From contig JAJPGV010000035.1 in the NCBI GenBank assembly GCA_021325635.1, positions 296,632-360,631 on the forward strand: 64,000 nucleotides of DNA. The letters are read 5' to 3'. This document shows positions 8,501 through 16,773 of this stretch, one piece after another. Positions within the stretch are counted from its first letter, which is position 1. Each line of letters begins with the position of its first letter. Under the pieces are notes generated by a model, which ran no database searches, was not told the DNA's origin, and was given only the letters and a program-made list of their open reading frames with translations. Source of the DNA: Chloroflexota bacterium (GTDB lineage Bacteria; Chloroflexota; JAJPGV01). The position numbers were made by a program, and so were the translations under genes.

Positions 8501-8771
8501 CCGATTCGCCCTCGGCGCGGCCGGAACGCCGCTCGCGGTAGGCGCGAATCTCGCGCAGCCGGCGCATCAGCGCTGCCTCGCGAACGGCATATTCCTCTTC
8601 GCTGACGTCGCCGGTCTCGAGCGCCATCTGCAGCTCCAGCAGCTCATCCTTGACCGCCGAATCGTCCATGAGCTGCTCGTCGGCCACGTTCGCCACCTGC
8701 CGAAAGATCCATTTCAGTCCGGCGACAGGTCCCGTGATGGGCAGCAGCAGCAGCCGATCAATGATCAGCAT
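8478..8771 (-). CDS. gvpG: Gas vesicle protein GvpG
   Basis: 97 residues. The N-terminus MLIIDRLLLLPITGPVAGLK is the family hallmark, followed by an amphipathic helical region (WIFRQVANVADEQ) and a charged coiled-coil tail with LLELQMALETGDVSEEEY. GvpG is a small accessory protein that associates with GvpF/L and GvpA. Its start overlaps the end of the leading gvpF/L gene by 14 bp and its end overlaps the ArsA-like gene by 23 bp. Position directly after a gvpF/L gene is common for gvpG. Confidence 0.9.
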   Translation of the reverse strand: MLIIDRLLLLPITGPVAGLKWIFRQVANVADEQLMDDSAVKDELLELQMALETGDVSEEEYAVREAALMRRLREIRAYRERRSGRAEGESDAFISYS

Positions 8772-9615
8772 TCAGGCTGGCCGCCGGCATGATGGTGGCT
8801 TCGCCGGCCCGCTCGAGCTTGAGCCGAATGTTGACGAAGTTGTACGGCGGCCATGGCCCGGTGTAGCGGAAGGCGAGCTTGCCCTCATACTTGCGCGCGA
8901 TCTGCTGGACCCGTTCGTCGAACTCACTGGCCTTGTCGCGCTCGACCAGGAAGGCGGCGTTCATGATCATCTTGTCGCCAATCGGCTTGCCGGCCCGTGA
9001 TGCCACGGCGGTATCTCGCAGGTGGTCGTACACCTCGGCCACGAACTGGTCGGAGCGATTGGTCAGCGCCTGCTCGACCAGCCGGCCGAGCTGCATGCGG
9101 GCGAAGTACGTGGACGACGAGGTGCGGTTGATCTCCTCCTTGAGGCGCCGGATCTCCTCGCTGCCCTGCTCGATCTCGCCGATGATGGCCTCGCGCTCCC
9201 AGTTGACCTTGAGGCCCAGCTCGATCTTGTCGCGCATCTTCTGGAGCACGTCCATGAGCGCATCGGCTGTGCCCTTGAGGAACTCGATGACGTCGTCCGT
9301 GCGCTTGAAGACTGTCCCAAAGCTCATAGGAATGACCGTGTAGTCGTTCATGACGGTCTCGTTGACCTGCTCGTGCCGCAGGGCGTTTTCCCGCGTGGGG
9401 TCGTAGACGACCAGCGGGGTATCGCTGACCACGGCAGCCAGCTTGCCGTGGTGGATGGTGTACACCTCGTCGCCACGGCCGCCGATGCCGAGCTTGCCGA
9501 AGGCCTTGGGGGCGGCTTCTTCGATGATGCAGTAGACGTACTTGCCTTCGGCCTCAGGCTCGCCGAGCGCCCCGGCTGAGGGAACAGCTTCGTTTTGACC
9601 GGTTTCTGCTGCCAT
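8758..9615 (-). CDS. gvpF: Gas vesicle protein GvpF/GvpL family, first gene of the operon
   Basis: 285 residues, the longest of the three GvpF/L paralogs. After an Ala/Glu-rich leader comes the family strand KYVYCIIEE, then RHEQVNETVMNDYTVIPMSF, FGTVFKRTDDV, a long charged helix (GSEEIRRLKEEINR) and the C-terminal RYTGPWPPYNFVNIRL. The protein is a cytosolic assembly factor that contacts GvpA. It appears to be promoter-proximal: no gene lies between it and the extended -10 element at 9711-9719. The ATG at 9615 is used; a later start just before KYVYC is possible. Confidence 0.92.
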   Translation of the reverse strand: MAAETGQNEAVPSAGALGEPEAEGKYVYCIIEEAAPKAFGKLGIGGRGDEVYTIHHGKLAAVVSDTPLVVYDPTRENALRHEQVNETVMNDYTVIPMSFGTVFKRTDDVIEFLKGTADALMDVLQKMRDKIELGLKVNWEREAIIGEIEQGSEEIRRLKEEINRTSSSTYFARMQLGRLVEQALTNRSDQFVAEVYDHLRDTAVASRAGKPIGDKMIMNAAFLVERDKASEFDERVQQIARKYEGKLAFRYTGPWPPYNFVNIRLKLERAGEATIMPAASLNADH

Positions 9616-9710
9616 GACCCATCCTCACACTGCGCCAGCAGGAATTGGTCGGCGCGGACCCAGGCAGCCATGGCGGCGACGCTCCCCAAATGACCGCGCT
9701 TGTGCGGGCG

Positions 9711-9719
9711 AGTATATCA
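9711..9719 (-). promoter_or_regulatory. Possible extended -10 promoter element of the gas vesicle operon
   Basis: Minus-strand TGATATACT matches an extended -10 (TGn plus TATACT). A start site near 9704 would give a leader of about 88 nt before the first gvp gene. No good -35 hexamer is seen at 17 bp spacing, which an extended -10 can tolerate. Confidence 0.35.
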
Positions 9720-9765
9720 TCGCCTCCCGGCTGGCCGGTATAGCCAATGGTAGCCTTCAAACCAC

Positions 9766-9803
9766 GCGGGCGTGGCGGAATGGCAGACGCGTTGGACTTA
9801 AGA
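9766..9803 (+). pseudogene. 5' fragment of a tRNA-Leu(UAA) gene
   Basis: The first 26 bases match the intact tRNA-Leu at 20597 exactly, and the match continues through the anticodon loop with one change (TAA in place of TAG). After the loop the similarity stops: the next bases do not pair with the TTGGA half of the anticodon stem, and no T-arm or acceptor 3' strand follows. It therefore looks like a gene cut at the anticodon, perhaps by an old recombination event. An intron cannot be excluded, but no 3' exon was found in the 78 bp before the next gene. Confidence 0.65.
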
Positions 9804-9881
9804 GCCGGCAGCTCGCTACTAACGAGCCCAATCGTCCTGATTGAGCGGCGACAGCAGTCGGAATGGCCTTCATTCGAGTGT

Positions 9882-10661
9882 CTACCCAAGGCCGCCGAAA
9901 TAGAAGCCGCCGACAAGCAAGATATCGGCGATCCAATGCGCAAGTATGCAGCCCGCGAGATTGCCTGTCCTCTCACGCAGCCAGCCGAGCAGGAGACCGC
10001 CGAGCAAAACGGCAAGGTTTTGCGCGAGGAAGATTGCGGCGATGATGGCTGGCGAATGGGTGCCGCCGATTGAGGTCAGTGTTTGTGCATTCACCGCTAA
10101 ATGCCAGGCAGCCCATGAACACGCGGTGGCGATCAGCGCAGCTGTTTGCCCAAGAGCCGGTTTGAACATTGCTTGGAGCAACCCCCGAAAGGCCAGTTCT
10201 TCGACGACCGCCGTGGCAATGAGCAGGTGGCCGAAAACGAACAAGGCCATGTCGCCGGGTGTCGCGGGCTCGCGAATTCCGGCCGCATTGGACAGCGGCA
10301 CGAGCGCTGCAAAGAGCACGTACACGAGACCCGGCAAGCCCATCATCAGTCCAATCGCTGTGCCCAGGACCAGGCTGGGCCGCAGGTTGCTCCGCCGAAG
10401 TCCCAGGTCAGGGAGAGAACCACGTCGTAGCGCCAACACAGCGATCACTGCACCGAGCGCCACTGCCCCGGCGCTGCGAACCAAGATGGGCCTCGTCGTG
10501 CCGTCCACCAGACCGAGGAAGTTGCCGTACGCGACCAGTGCCACGGCAAGCCCAGCGGAAGGTGCCAGGACCGGCGACAGGATCCTCCGCCTCGTGTCGG
10601 CAATAAAGCGGCCCGTGCAGCTGAAAGCACGGGTTACGGCACTAAGTGCGCTAGCGCTCAT
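9882..10661 (-). CDS. CPBP family intramembrane metalloprotease
   Basis: About 259 residues with several hydrophobic membrane segments. The CPBP (Abi/Rce1-like) motifs are present: EELAFRG, a later WAAWHLAVN, and a C-terminal ILAHWIADILL segment. These are glutamate/histidine-type proteases that cleave within the membrane. The ATG at 10661 is chosen because earlier in-frame starts would overlap the upstream transporter gene; its ribosome-binding site is weak, so the start is uncertain. It follows the MFS gene at a 34 bp distance on the same strand. The substrate is unknown; with PspA and acyltransferase genes upstream, an envelope role is plausible. Confidence 0.82.
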   Translation of the reverse strand: MSASALSAVTRAFSCTGRFIADTRRRILSPVLAPSAGLAVALVAYGNFLGLVDGTTRPILVRSAGAVALGAVIAVLALRRGSLPDLGLRRSNLRPSLVLGTAIGLMMGLPGLVYVLFAALVPLSNAAGIREPATPGDMALFVFGHLLIATAVVEELAFRGLLQAMFKPALGQTAALIATACSWAAWHLAVNAQTLTSIGGTHSPAIIAAIFLAQNLAVLLGGLLLGWLRERTGNLAGCILAHWIADILLVGGFYFGGLG

Positions 10662-10695
10662 TTCACCCAACGCTCGGCCGATAGGACATCGCAGC

Positions 10696-11961
10696 TCAAG
10701 CCAGGGCCGCATCTTTAAGAGGATCAGAGGCCGAGGCGGCCAGGAGCGGCCGGCCACTTGGAACCCGCACGGTCATCAGCAGAGCGAACCCGATGACCAG
10801 CGCTACTCCGGCCGCCGCAAAAGCACCCCGGACCGTACCCGTTCCGTCGGCCAGCAGGCCGGCGCCAAAGGCGCCGAGTGGCTGGGCCAGCGACCACACA
10901 GTGGAACTGATGCCTGTCAGCTCGCCGGCGCGGCGGCCAGGGATCAGCTCGGTGAACAGCGGGAAGAGCAAGGCATTGGCTACACCGTTGCACAGGCCCA
11001 GGATGAAGAGGGCGGCCATGGCATCGACGTAGCTGCGAGCCAGCAGCGCGCTGAGCATGGTGGCTAGGCCGAATAGCGCCAGCCCGGCGGCAAGTACCGG
11101 TTTCTTGCCGACCCGCTCCCCAAGCAGCCCCGCGGGTACCGCGGCGAGCGCGGTTCCGAGGAGCGCCGGCAAAAGAAGGGTGAACGATACGTTTTCCTGG
11201 AGGCCCAGGGCCTGCACACCGAAGCGGGTGATGAATGGAATCACCCCGCCGACGCCAAACCAGAAGAAGAACGTCGCGCCCAGGTACTTGACAACCTCAC
11301 GATGGGAAAGGAGCTCGCGCAAGTACTCGGCAGGCTTCAGTTGCATTCCTTTGGGCTTCGCGTCCCGTATGATGGGGGGCTCGTCGACGGAGACGAAAGT
11401 GACGGTGAAGGCCGCGACCAGCCCAATGGCGACGATGATGAATACCAACGGCTGGTGTTTCGTCCAGAGCAGGAAGGCGACGGCGATGGTGGCCGCCTGG
11501 CCGATCATGCGGAACACTGCCATGATGCCGCCGATACGCCCGCGCTGCCTCTCCGGCGCGATGTCGATCATCAGCGCCAGATAGGGGTCGTAGGCGATGT
11601 TCAGGAAGAACGAGAAGATGGTCATCACCCCCAGCACCGCTGCCATGGGCGGATGCGACGAGAAGAACAAGAGGGCGACGGCCGCTAGCGGCACACCTAG
11701 CAAGAAGAACGGCCGGCGCTTGCCCAACCGGTTCGGAGGCAGTCGGTCGGAGATAGCTCCGATGAGCGGTTGGATGAAAGCGCCAACAAGCGACCGTTCC
11801 TGGGCCAATAGGCCGACGGCCCAGTTCGGTACCGCGGGGTAGCTGCTGAGGAACAGCGGAAAGGCTGTATTAGCAACGGAGTAGACGATGCTCGCTCCCA
11901 GGTCGCCAACGCTGTACAGGCAGGTCTTCGCAGTGGTCAGGGGTTCGGGCTCAGTTTCCAT
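10696..11961 (-). CDS. MFS transporter
   Basis: 421 residues with about 12 hydrophobic segments. A GKRRPFFLLG motif after TM2/3 (loop 2-3 region) and PERQRGRIGG fit the major facilitator superfamily, closest by eye to sugar/GPH-like or drug-type carriers. The ATG at 11961 overlaps the end of the acyl-ligase/acyltransferase gene by 11 bp, so the two are translationally coupled. In E. coli the lysophospholipid flippase LplT sits beside the acyltransferase/ligase Aas, so a lipid substrate is an attractive guess here. The sequence alone does not prove it. Confidence 0.85.
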   Translation of the reverse strand: METEPEPLTTAKTCLYSVGDLGASIVYSVANTAFPLFLSSYPAVPNWAVGLLAQERSLVGAFIQPLIGAISDRLPPNRLGKRRPFFLLGVPLAAVALLFFSSHPPMAAVLGVMTIFSFFLNIAYDPYLALMIDIAPERQRGRIGGIMAVFRMIGQAATIAVAFLLWTKHQPLVFIIVAIGLVAAFTVTFVSVDEPPIIRDAKPKGMQLKPAEYLRELLSHREVVKYLGATFFFWFGVGGVIPFITRFGVQALGLQENVSFTLLLPALLGTALAAVPAGLLGERVGKKPVLAAGLALFGLATMLSALLARSYVDAMAALFILGLCNGVANALLFPLFTELIPGRRAGELTGISSTVWSLAQPLGAFGAGLLADGTGTVRGAFAAAGVALVIGFALLMTVRVPSGRPLLAASASDPLKDAALA

Positions 11962-14578
11962 GTAAGTCCCGCAACGCGTCCTCCGCATGGCGGGTGAGGG
12001 CAAAGCACCTCACTTGCAGGCGTGCCGTGAATTGAGCGGCATCTTCACTTCGGCCGATCTGCAACGGTTGCCCGAAAGCGATCACGACGGGTGTCGGCGT
12101 AAGTGAGAGCGGAATGCCGACTATCGTGCGGCCGTGCCACTCCTCGTCGTGGGGCGGGATGATGCACTCCGTCCCGGCCACGCCAAAAGGCACAACCGTC
12201 GCATCCAGCGCTTCGGCCAGGACAGCTGCTCCTGATCGGAAGCTGGCCTCTGGCAGCCCAAGCTTCTCGTCCTCGGGCTTCACATGCTTGCCTTGCGGGA
12301 AGATTACGATGGCGTTGCCACGGCGTGCAATGCGTAAGAGCAAGCGCAGGTTCTCCTGGCGATTGCCGCTGCGCGCCAGCGGAAACAGCCCGAAAGCGGC
12401 TACGCCATATTTGCCAAGCCAGCCGGCGTTGGCCAACAAGTCACCCGCCATAGCGATAACCAGCGAGCGTGCCAAGCGGTGGGCCGGGGTCTCGGCGAGA
12501 GCACGCTTGATCAGCGGCATGTCGCCGAAGCCATGGTGTGTGCCGGCGAACATGACCCGCTCTGGCAGCGACTGGAGGTTGTCCCCTCCAATGACAATGG
12601 TTTCGGTCACAAAATGGCGATACAGCAGGTCGATCGGCCAGCTCAGGCAGCGCAGCCACCGTCCCCAGGTGTACGGCCAGATCGGCATGGTCATCGATAC
12701 CGGCTGCGAACTGGATGGCTCGGGCGCCTCGACGAGCTCGCATAGTTGCGCGACCGTCATGTCGGCAGACAGGCTGCCCTCATCGACCATGACAGCTGTC
12801 TTGTCCTCAATCGACAGCGCCAGCTCGACCATGGCCAGGCTATCCAGTCCTAGCTCGGCCAGCGTCTGGTCCGACCGGACCGCCGGCACGCCCGCTGCCG
12901 CGGCCACGGCTTCCGCGACGGCGCCATTCACCACGGATGCGCCCACCTCACTCTTCGTCGCGTCGGGTCCGGCCGAGGGTAGCGGCAACAGGTGACGTCG
13001 CACCTTCAGGGTGCTGGTCCGAGGGAAGTCCGGATCGGCCCACCATGAAGCGGTGCTGACCCGCTGGTGCACGGCTAACGAACGGTTGCAGCGCGCCGCG
13101 ACCTCTTTGGCGCTTCCAGCTCCGACGCCTTGCCCTATGAGGTAGGCGTGTAAGACCAGGCTGCCGCTGGCCGTTGAGACCGGTACGACCGCTGCGTCTT
13201 TAACGAGCGGGTCCTTCCTCAGCACGTCCTCGACGTCCGATGGCCACACGTTGAGGCCGGACGGCAGCACGATGAGATCTCTGGCCCGGCCGGTGAGCGT
13301 GATGTTGCCCTCAGAGTCGATGTGGGCGAGATCACCGGTCGAGTACCAGCCGTCATGCAGCACTTCGCGCGTGCGGGTTGGATCATCGAAATAGCCGCGC
13401 ATCACATTCGGACCTTTGACCTGCAGCTCGCCCTCGGCCGAAAGCCGGACATCGACGCCTTTTATCGGCTTACCCACACTACCCAATGGAGTGCTGCCAT
13501 CGGGGGCGCTGCAGGCGACTACGGGCGAGCATTCGCTGGTACCGTAACCCAGGACGATGCGCACGCCGAGCCGCTCCCATAGCCGTTGCACGTCAACCGG
13601 CAGCGCCGCGCCGCCGGCAGAAACCAGCTGCAGCCGGCCGCCGATCTTACGATGCACCGCCGCAAACAAGCGGCGGCGCAGGTGCATCGGCAAGCGGTCG
13701 GCCAGTGTGAACATCGGCCGGAGAATCGGACCCGGAAGCTTGGCGCGCAGCTGGCCCTCAATCGTCTCGCCCATGATCGTCAGCAGCTGTGGCACCGCGA
13801 TCATGTGGGTGACACGCTGCTCGCTCAGCACGCGCAAGATGTCACGGCCGCGGCGGCTTGGCACGTAATGAATGGCAGCGCCCGCTGACAGCGGGTAGAG
13901 CAACCCGCAAGTCAGCTCAAACAGGTGCGACAGCGGCAGGATGCTGGCCAGCCGGCATGACGGATCGAGCGGGATGTTCTGCTGGAGCACCGCTACTTGA
14001 GAGCACAGGTTGGCGTGGCTGATCATGCAGCCCTTTGGGCTGCCAGTCGTTCCAGACGTAAAGAATATGGCCGCCAATTCCTCCGCAGGGGCCGTCCAAT
14101 CAAGGCCGGCATGACTTGCTTCGGCGTCGAGCGCAGGCTCCCACCACTCGGTCATGTCCGCCGCCTCGCTGAGCCAGGCCGGCCTCTCGTGATAACCGCC
14201 CAGCACCAATCGCGGCTCAACCAGCTCCAATATTTGTCTGCCGGCGGACGGGTTCATCTCACGGTCAAATGGCACGACGACAGCGCCCAGTTTCCAAAGC
14301 GCAAACAGGTAGACCGGCGTGAGCCAGGTGTTTGGCGCCCAAAATACGACCCGATCCCCGTTCTCGATCCCTCGCCGCCCCAGCTCCAGTGCGAGCTGGT
14401 CAACGCGAGCCAGCAGCTCTTGGGTAGTGAGCGTTTCCCAGCCTAGTCCTCGCTGCGCGCCGACAGCAGTCGCGTCCGGGCAAACCTTGGTGCGGTTCAG
14501 TAGCAGTTGAAAGAGGTGGTCGGGCGTGGCCTCTCGGGTGACCTGGTTCGCACGGATCTCACGTGTTGCGATTGGCAT
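11951..14578 (-). CDS. Acyl-AMP ligase / acyl carrier / acyltransferase fusion
   Basis: 875 residues in three parts. Residues about 15-540 are an ANL adenylating domain with P-loop TSGTTGSPKG (174-183), GYGTSECSPV and the YSTGDLAHID region. Near residue 577 is an acyl-carrier domain with LGLDSLAMVEL, whose serine would carry phosphopantetheine. From about 660 is a PlsC-type acyltransferase with an HHGFGD (HxxxxD) motif and IFPQGKH. The enzyme should activate a fatty acid, load it on its own carrier and pass it to a lysolipid or glycerol phosphate. The ATG at 14578 has GGAGG about 6 nt upstream. E. coli Aas combines similar activities in a different order. Coupled to the MFS gene downstream. 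Confidence 0.88.
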   Translation of the reverse strand: MPIATREIRANQVTREATPDHLFQLLLNRTKVCPDATAVGAQRGLGWETLTTQELLARVDQLALELGRRGIENGDRVVFWAPNTWLTPVYLFALWKLGAVVVPFDREMNPSAGRQILELVEPRLVLGGYHERPAWLSEAADMTEWWEPALDAEASHAGLDWTAPAEELAAIFFTSGTTGSPKGCMISHANLCSQVAVLQQNIPLDPSCRLASILPLSHLFELTCGLLYPLSAGAAIHYVPSRRGRDILRVLSEQRVTHMIAVPQLLTIMGETIEGQLRAKLPGPILRPMFTLADRLPMHLRRRLFAAVHRKIGGRLQLVSAGGAALPVDVQRLWERLGVRIVLGYGTSECSPVVACSAPDGSTPLGSVGKPIKGVDVRLSAEGELQVKGPNVMRGYFDDPTRTREVLHDGWYSTGDLAHIDSEGNITLTGRARDLIVLPSGLNVWPSDVEDVLRKDPLVKDAAVVPVSTASGSLVLHAYLIGQGVGAGSAKEVAARCNRSLAVHQRVSTASWWADPDFPRTSTLKVRRHLLPLPSAGPDATKSEVGASVVNGAVAEAVAAAAGVPAVRSDQTLAELGLDSLAMVELALSIEDKTAVMVDEGSLSADMTVAQLCELVEAPEPSSSQPVSMTMPIWPYTWGRWLRCLSWPIDLLYRHFVTETIVIGGDNLQSLPERVMFAGTHHGFGDMPLIKRALAETPAHRLARSLVIAMAGDLLANAGWLGKYGVAAFGLFPLARSGNRQENLRLLLRIARRGNAIVIFPQGKHVKPEDEKLGLPEASFRSGAAVLAEALDATVVPFGVAGTECIIPPHDEEWHGRTIVGIPLSLTPTPVVIAFGQPLQIGRSEDAAQFTARLQVRCFALTRHAEDALRDLHGN

Positions 14579-14760
14579 TCGTACCTCCGGTCGCCAGCAT
14601 CGCCCAGCCCGCGTCCTACGGCATCCATGAAAGCCCTGATGTTTGGAGCTATGAAAATGCGGAACGCCAACTATCAACCACCCAGGCGCCCACCTTCACC
14701 CCGAACCCCGCGACTTCCCATCCCATGCTGACTGCAGACCGCCGCTCGCCAATGGCCCGA

Positions 14761-15459
14761 TCAACCGCGGCCATCGGTGACGATCTCTTTCCTGAGCACC
14801 GCCAACTGCTCGTCGACGGCTTCAGTGGTATCGATGTCGGCCAGCTCACGCTCCACTGCATCCACGCTGGGTGCAGCGGGCAGGTCCAGTGCTCCGATCT
14901 CGAGGAGTTGGTCTATGGCTGAAGCGCGGGCCTGCATGTGCTCCGTCCTCTCCTCAGCTCGCTCGAGCGCCGCGCCTAAATCCGCCAGTTCCTGGGAAAC
15001 GCCGCCAAGCGACTCGTTAATGCGTACCTGTGCCTCGGCGGCGCTGTAGCGGGCGACGATGACCTCCTGTCTGGCGAAGAACGCCTCGATTTGCGCCGAA
15101 AGGCGCTGCTCAACCATCGTCAAGCGTTGTTCTTCCTGCTCCAGGTCACGGATTTGGGACTGCAGGGCGTCCAGCATGATGGTCGCGAGCTGGCGCTGCT
15201 GGAGAGCGGCGCGGGCCAGGTCTTCCTGGCCTGCTTGCAGATAGCGCCTGGCACGGTCTTGCAATGCCGGCAGTTTGTCATGCACCTCGGCAGTCTTGGC
15301 CTGCAATCCAGCCTTGGTGATCCCAATATCCGCCAGTGCTTGCTGCACCTTTCCCAGCAGCGCCCGCTGCCTCCCCAGGCCGCCGTACATCTCACGCGGA
15401 TCGTCGGCCGGTGCCGTCAGCGCCCTCAAAGTGACTTTCAGCCGGTCGAACAGGGCCAC
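14761..15459 (-). CDS. PspA/IM30 family protein, second copy
   Basis: 232 residues, almost entirely charged helix, as expected for PspA/Vipp1 ESCRT-III-like membrane-stress proteins. It begins (V/M)ALFDRLKVTLRALT, the amphipathic membrane-binding helix, and continues with long coiled-coil segments such as QEDLARAALQQRQLA and AQVRINESLGGVSQEL. PspA binds damaged membrane from the cytoplasmic side and blocks proton leak. The GTG at 15459 follows the stop of the membrane-protein gene by 4 bp. It is a paralog of the PspA protein at 16774. The typical partners PspB/C are absent. Confidence 0.88.
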   Translation of the reverse strand: MALFDRLKVTLRALTAPADDPREMYGGLGRQRALLGKVQQALADIGITKAGLQAKTAEVHDKLPALQDRARRYLQAGQEDLARAALQQRQLATIMLDALQSQIRDLEQEEQRLTMVEQRLSAQIEAFFARQEVIVARYSAAEAQVRINESLGGVSQELADLGAALERAEERTEHMQARASAIDQLLEIGALDLPAAPSVDAVERELADIDTTEAVDEQLAVLRKEIVTDGRG

Positions 15460-15463
15460 GACC

Positions 15464-16084
15464 CTACCTGCTGAGCATTGATGGCCGGAGTCCAGGCACC
15501 ACGCCAGGATCGAGGCCTTGAGCAGCCCGCCGCCGGCTGCGCAGGATGCGCCAGTAGTAGGTGCCCAAACCAGTCATCGTGGCCAGGGTGATGAGCCGCA
15601 GGACCAGCACTTTCAGGTCTGCCTGCGTCGGATCGAACGACATCCCATTGATCGCGCATGCAAAGACGTAGACGACCATGGTTGCGAGCGCATAGCCCAC
15701 CGTGAACTTCGGCCGAAAGACCAGTGCGAAGCCCAGGATGACCGGGTAATAGAACACGAAGAACGGGCTTTGCAAGCCGGCCTTTCCCAAGGCTCCGATC
15801 AGCACGATCAGGCTGATAATGACCAGGTCCAAGGCGGATGCCAGGCCAATCAAATGGCGATTGGCCGGCTGCTCCATGAGGTAACGGCCGTGCAGGTAGA
15901 AGTTGATGGCCATCAACGCCACCACCGGCAAGATGCCGAGCGACAGTGCCGCCGTGCTGCTGGCGCTCCAGAAGATGACGATCGCGCCTGCCAGGATGAT
16001 GAACCAGCGGGCCCAAATCATGACCACCTGGCCGAAGAACACATCCTCGGCCGCTTGTTGGGTTGGTGTCCGAGTATCTTCCAT
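15464..16084 (-). CDS. Membrane protein of the PspA cluster, copy B
   Basis: 206 residues with about five to six hydrophobic segments and a short cytosolic C-terminus rich in Arg. It is a clear paralog of the next gene upstream: both share FGQVVMIWARW/FGQIVIVTARW, then FYYPVILGF/FYYPAILGF followed by a FRP motif, and a GTYYWRI/GSVYWRI end. The arrangement resembles the membrane sensor part of some histidine kinases, but no kinase domain follows. The ATG at 16084 has AAGGAGG upstream. Function unknown; being sandwiched between two PspA genes suggests a membrane partner for PspA. Confidence 0.8.
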   Translation of the reverse strand: MEDTRTPTQQAAEDVFFGQVVMIWARWFIILAGAIVIFWSASSTAALSLGILPVVALMAINFYLHGRYLMEQPANRHLIGLASALDLVIISLIVLIGALGKAGLQSPFFVFYYPVILGFALVFRPKFTVGYALATMVVYVFACAINGMSFDPTQADLKVLVLRLITLATMTGLGTYYWRILRSRRRAAQGLDPGVVPGLRPSMLSR

Positions 16085-16101
16085 CGCTTTATCCTCCTTG
16101 G

Positions 16102-16773
16102 CTAGCTGGCCGCCGCGCCAGCAGCGGTGTGCTCACGAATTCGATCCACGAGCCCTTGACACGCCTTCGCCGCTGCCGCACGCCGGTCCCGTTCGATGCG
16201 CCAGTAGACGCTGCCACAGACAGCCACCGCGGCCATCATGAGCACCTGCACCAGCACAGCCTGCGATTCGGCATCGGTGTGTGCTCCCGTGCTGCGCACG
16301 ATGACGGCGTAGGTGAGCATCCCGGCTCCGGCTAGGAGGTACGTCACCGTCGGGCGAAAGGCGACGGAAAAGCCCAATATGGCGGGGTAATAGAAGATGT
16401 AGAGTGACGATCTCGCCCCGCCCAGGGCGGCAATGATGATGGAGATGATCGCCATGTCGGCGATGCTTGTCACGTAGGCGATGGCCGCGTTCTCCACTTT
16501 CGAGCGCTTTGTCAGCAGGCGTGCGTGCAGAAAGAAGTTGCACACCGCGAGGCCGAGCACGAAGCCGAGGACCACCTGCAGTTCCGACAGCTTGCCGGGA
16601 TTCCACAGGGCCAGCAGGAACCCGGCGAGGATGAGGATCCAGCGTGCTGTGACGATGACGATTTGGCCGAACGCCAGGTCGTCCGCATAAGGAACGTCGA
16701 GTCGTGGGGGTTTATCCCTCCGCTGGCGCACCTCACGGTCCGCCTGAGGGAGTGCAGCAGTATCAACAGCCAT
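16102..16773 (-). CDS. Membrane protein of the PspA cluster, copy A
   Basis: 223 residues with a charged N-terminus, about five to six transmembrane segments (starting near WILILAGFLLALW) and a C-terminal charged tail. Paralog of the protein at 15464, sharing the FYYPAILGFSVAFRP segment. The ATG at 16773 directly follows the TAA stop of the upstream PspA gene (TAAATG), with GGAGAA upstream, so translation is coupled. No catalytic motif is seen. A membrane anchor or sensor acting with the flanking PspA proteins is the best guess from context. Confidence 0.8.
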   Translation of the reverse strand: MAVDTAALPQADREVRQRRDKPPRLDVPYADDLAFGQIVIVTARWILILAGFLLALWNPGKLSELQVVLGFVLGLAVCNFFLHARLLTKRSKVENAAIAYVTSIADMAIISIIIAALGGARSSLYIFYYPAILGFSVAFRPTVTYLLAGAGMLTYAVIVRSTGAHTDAESQAVLVQVLMMAAVAVCGSVYWRIERDRRAAAAKACQGLVDRIREHTAAGAAAS

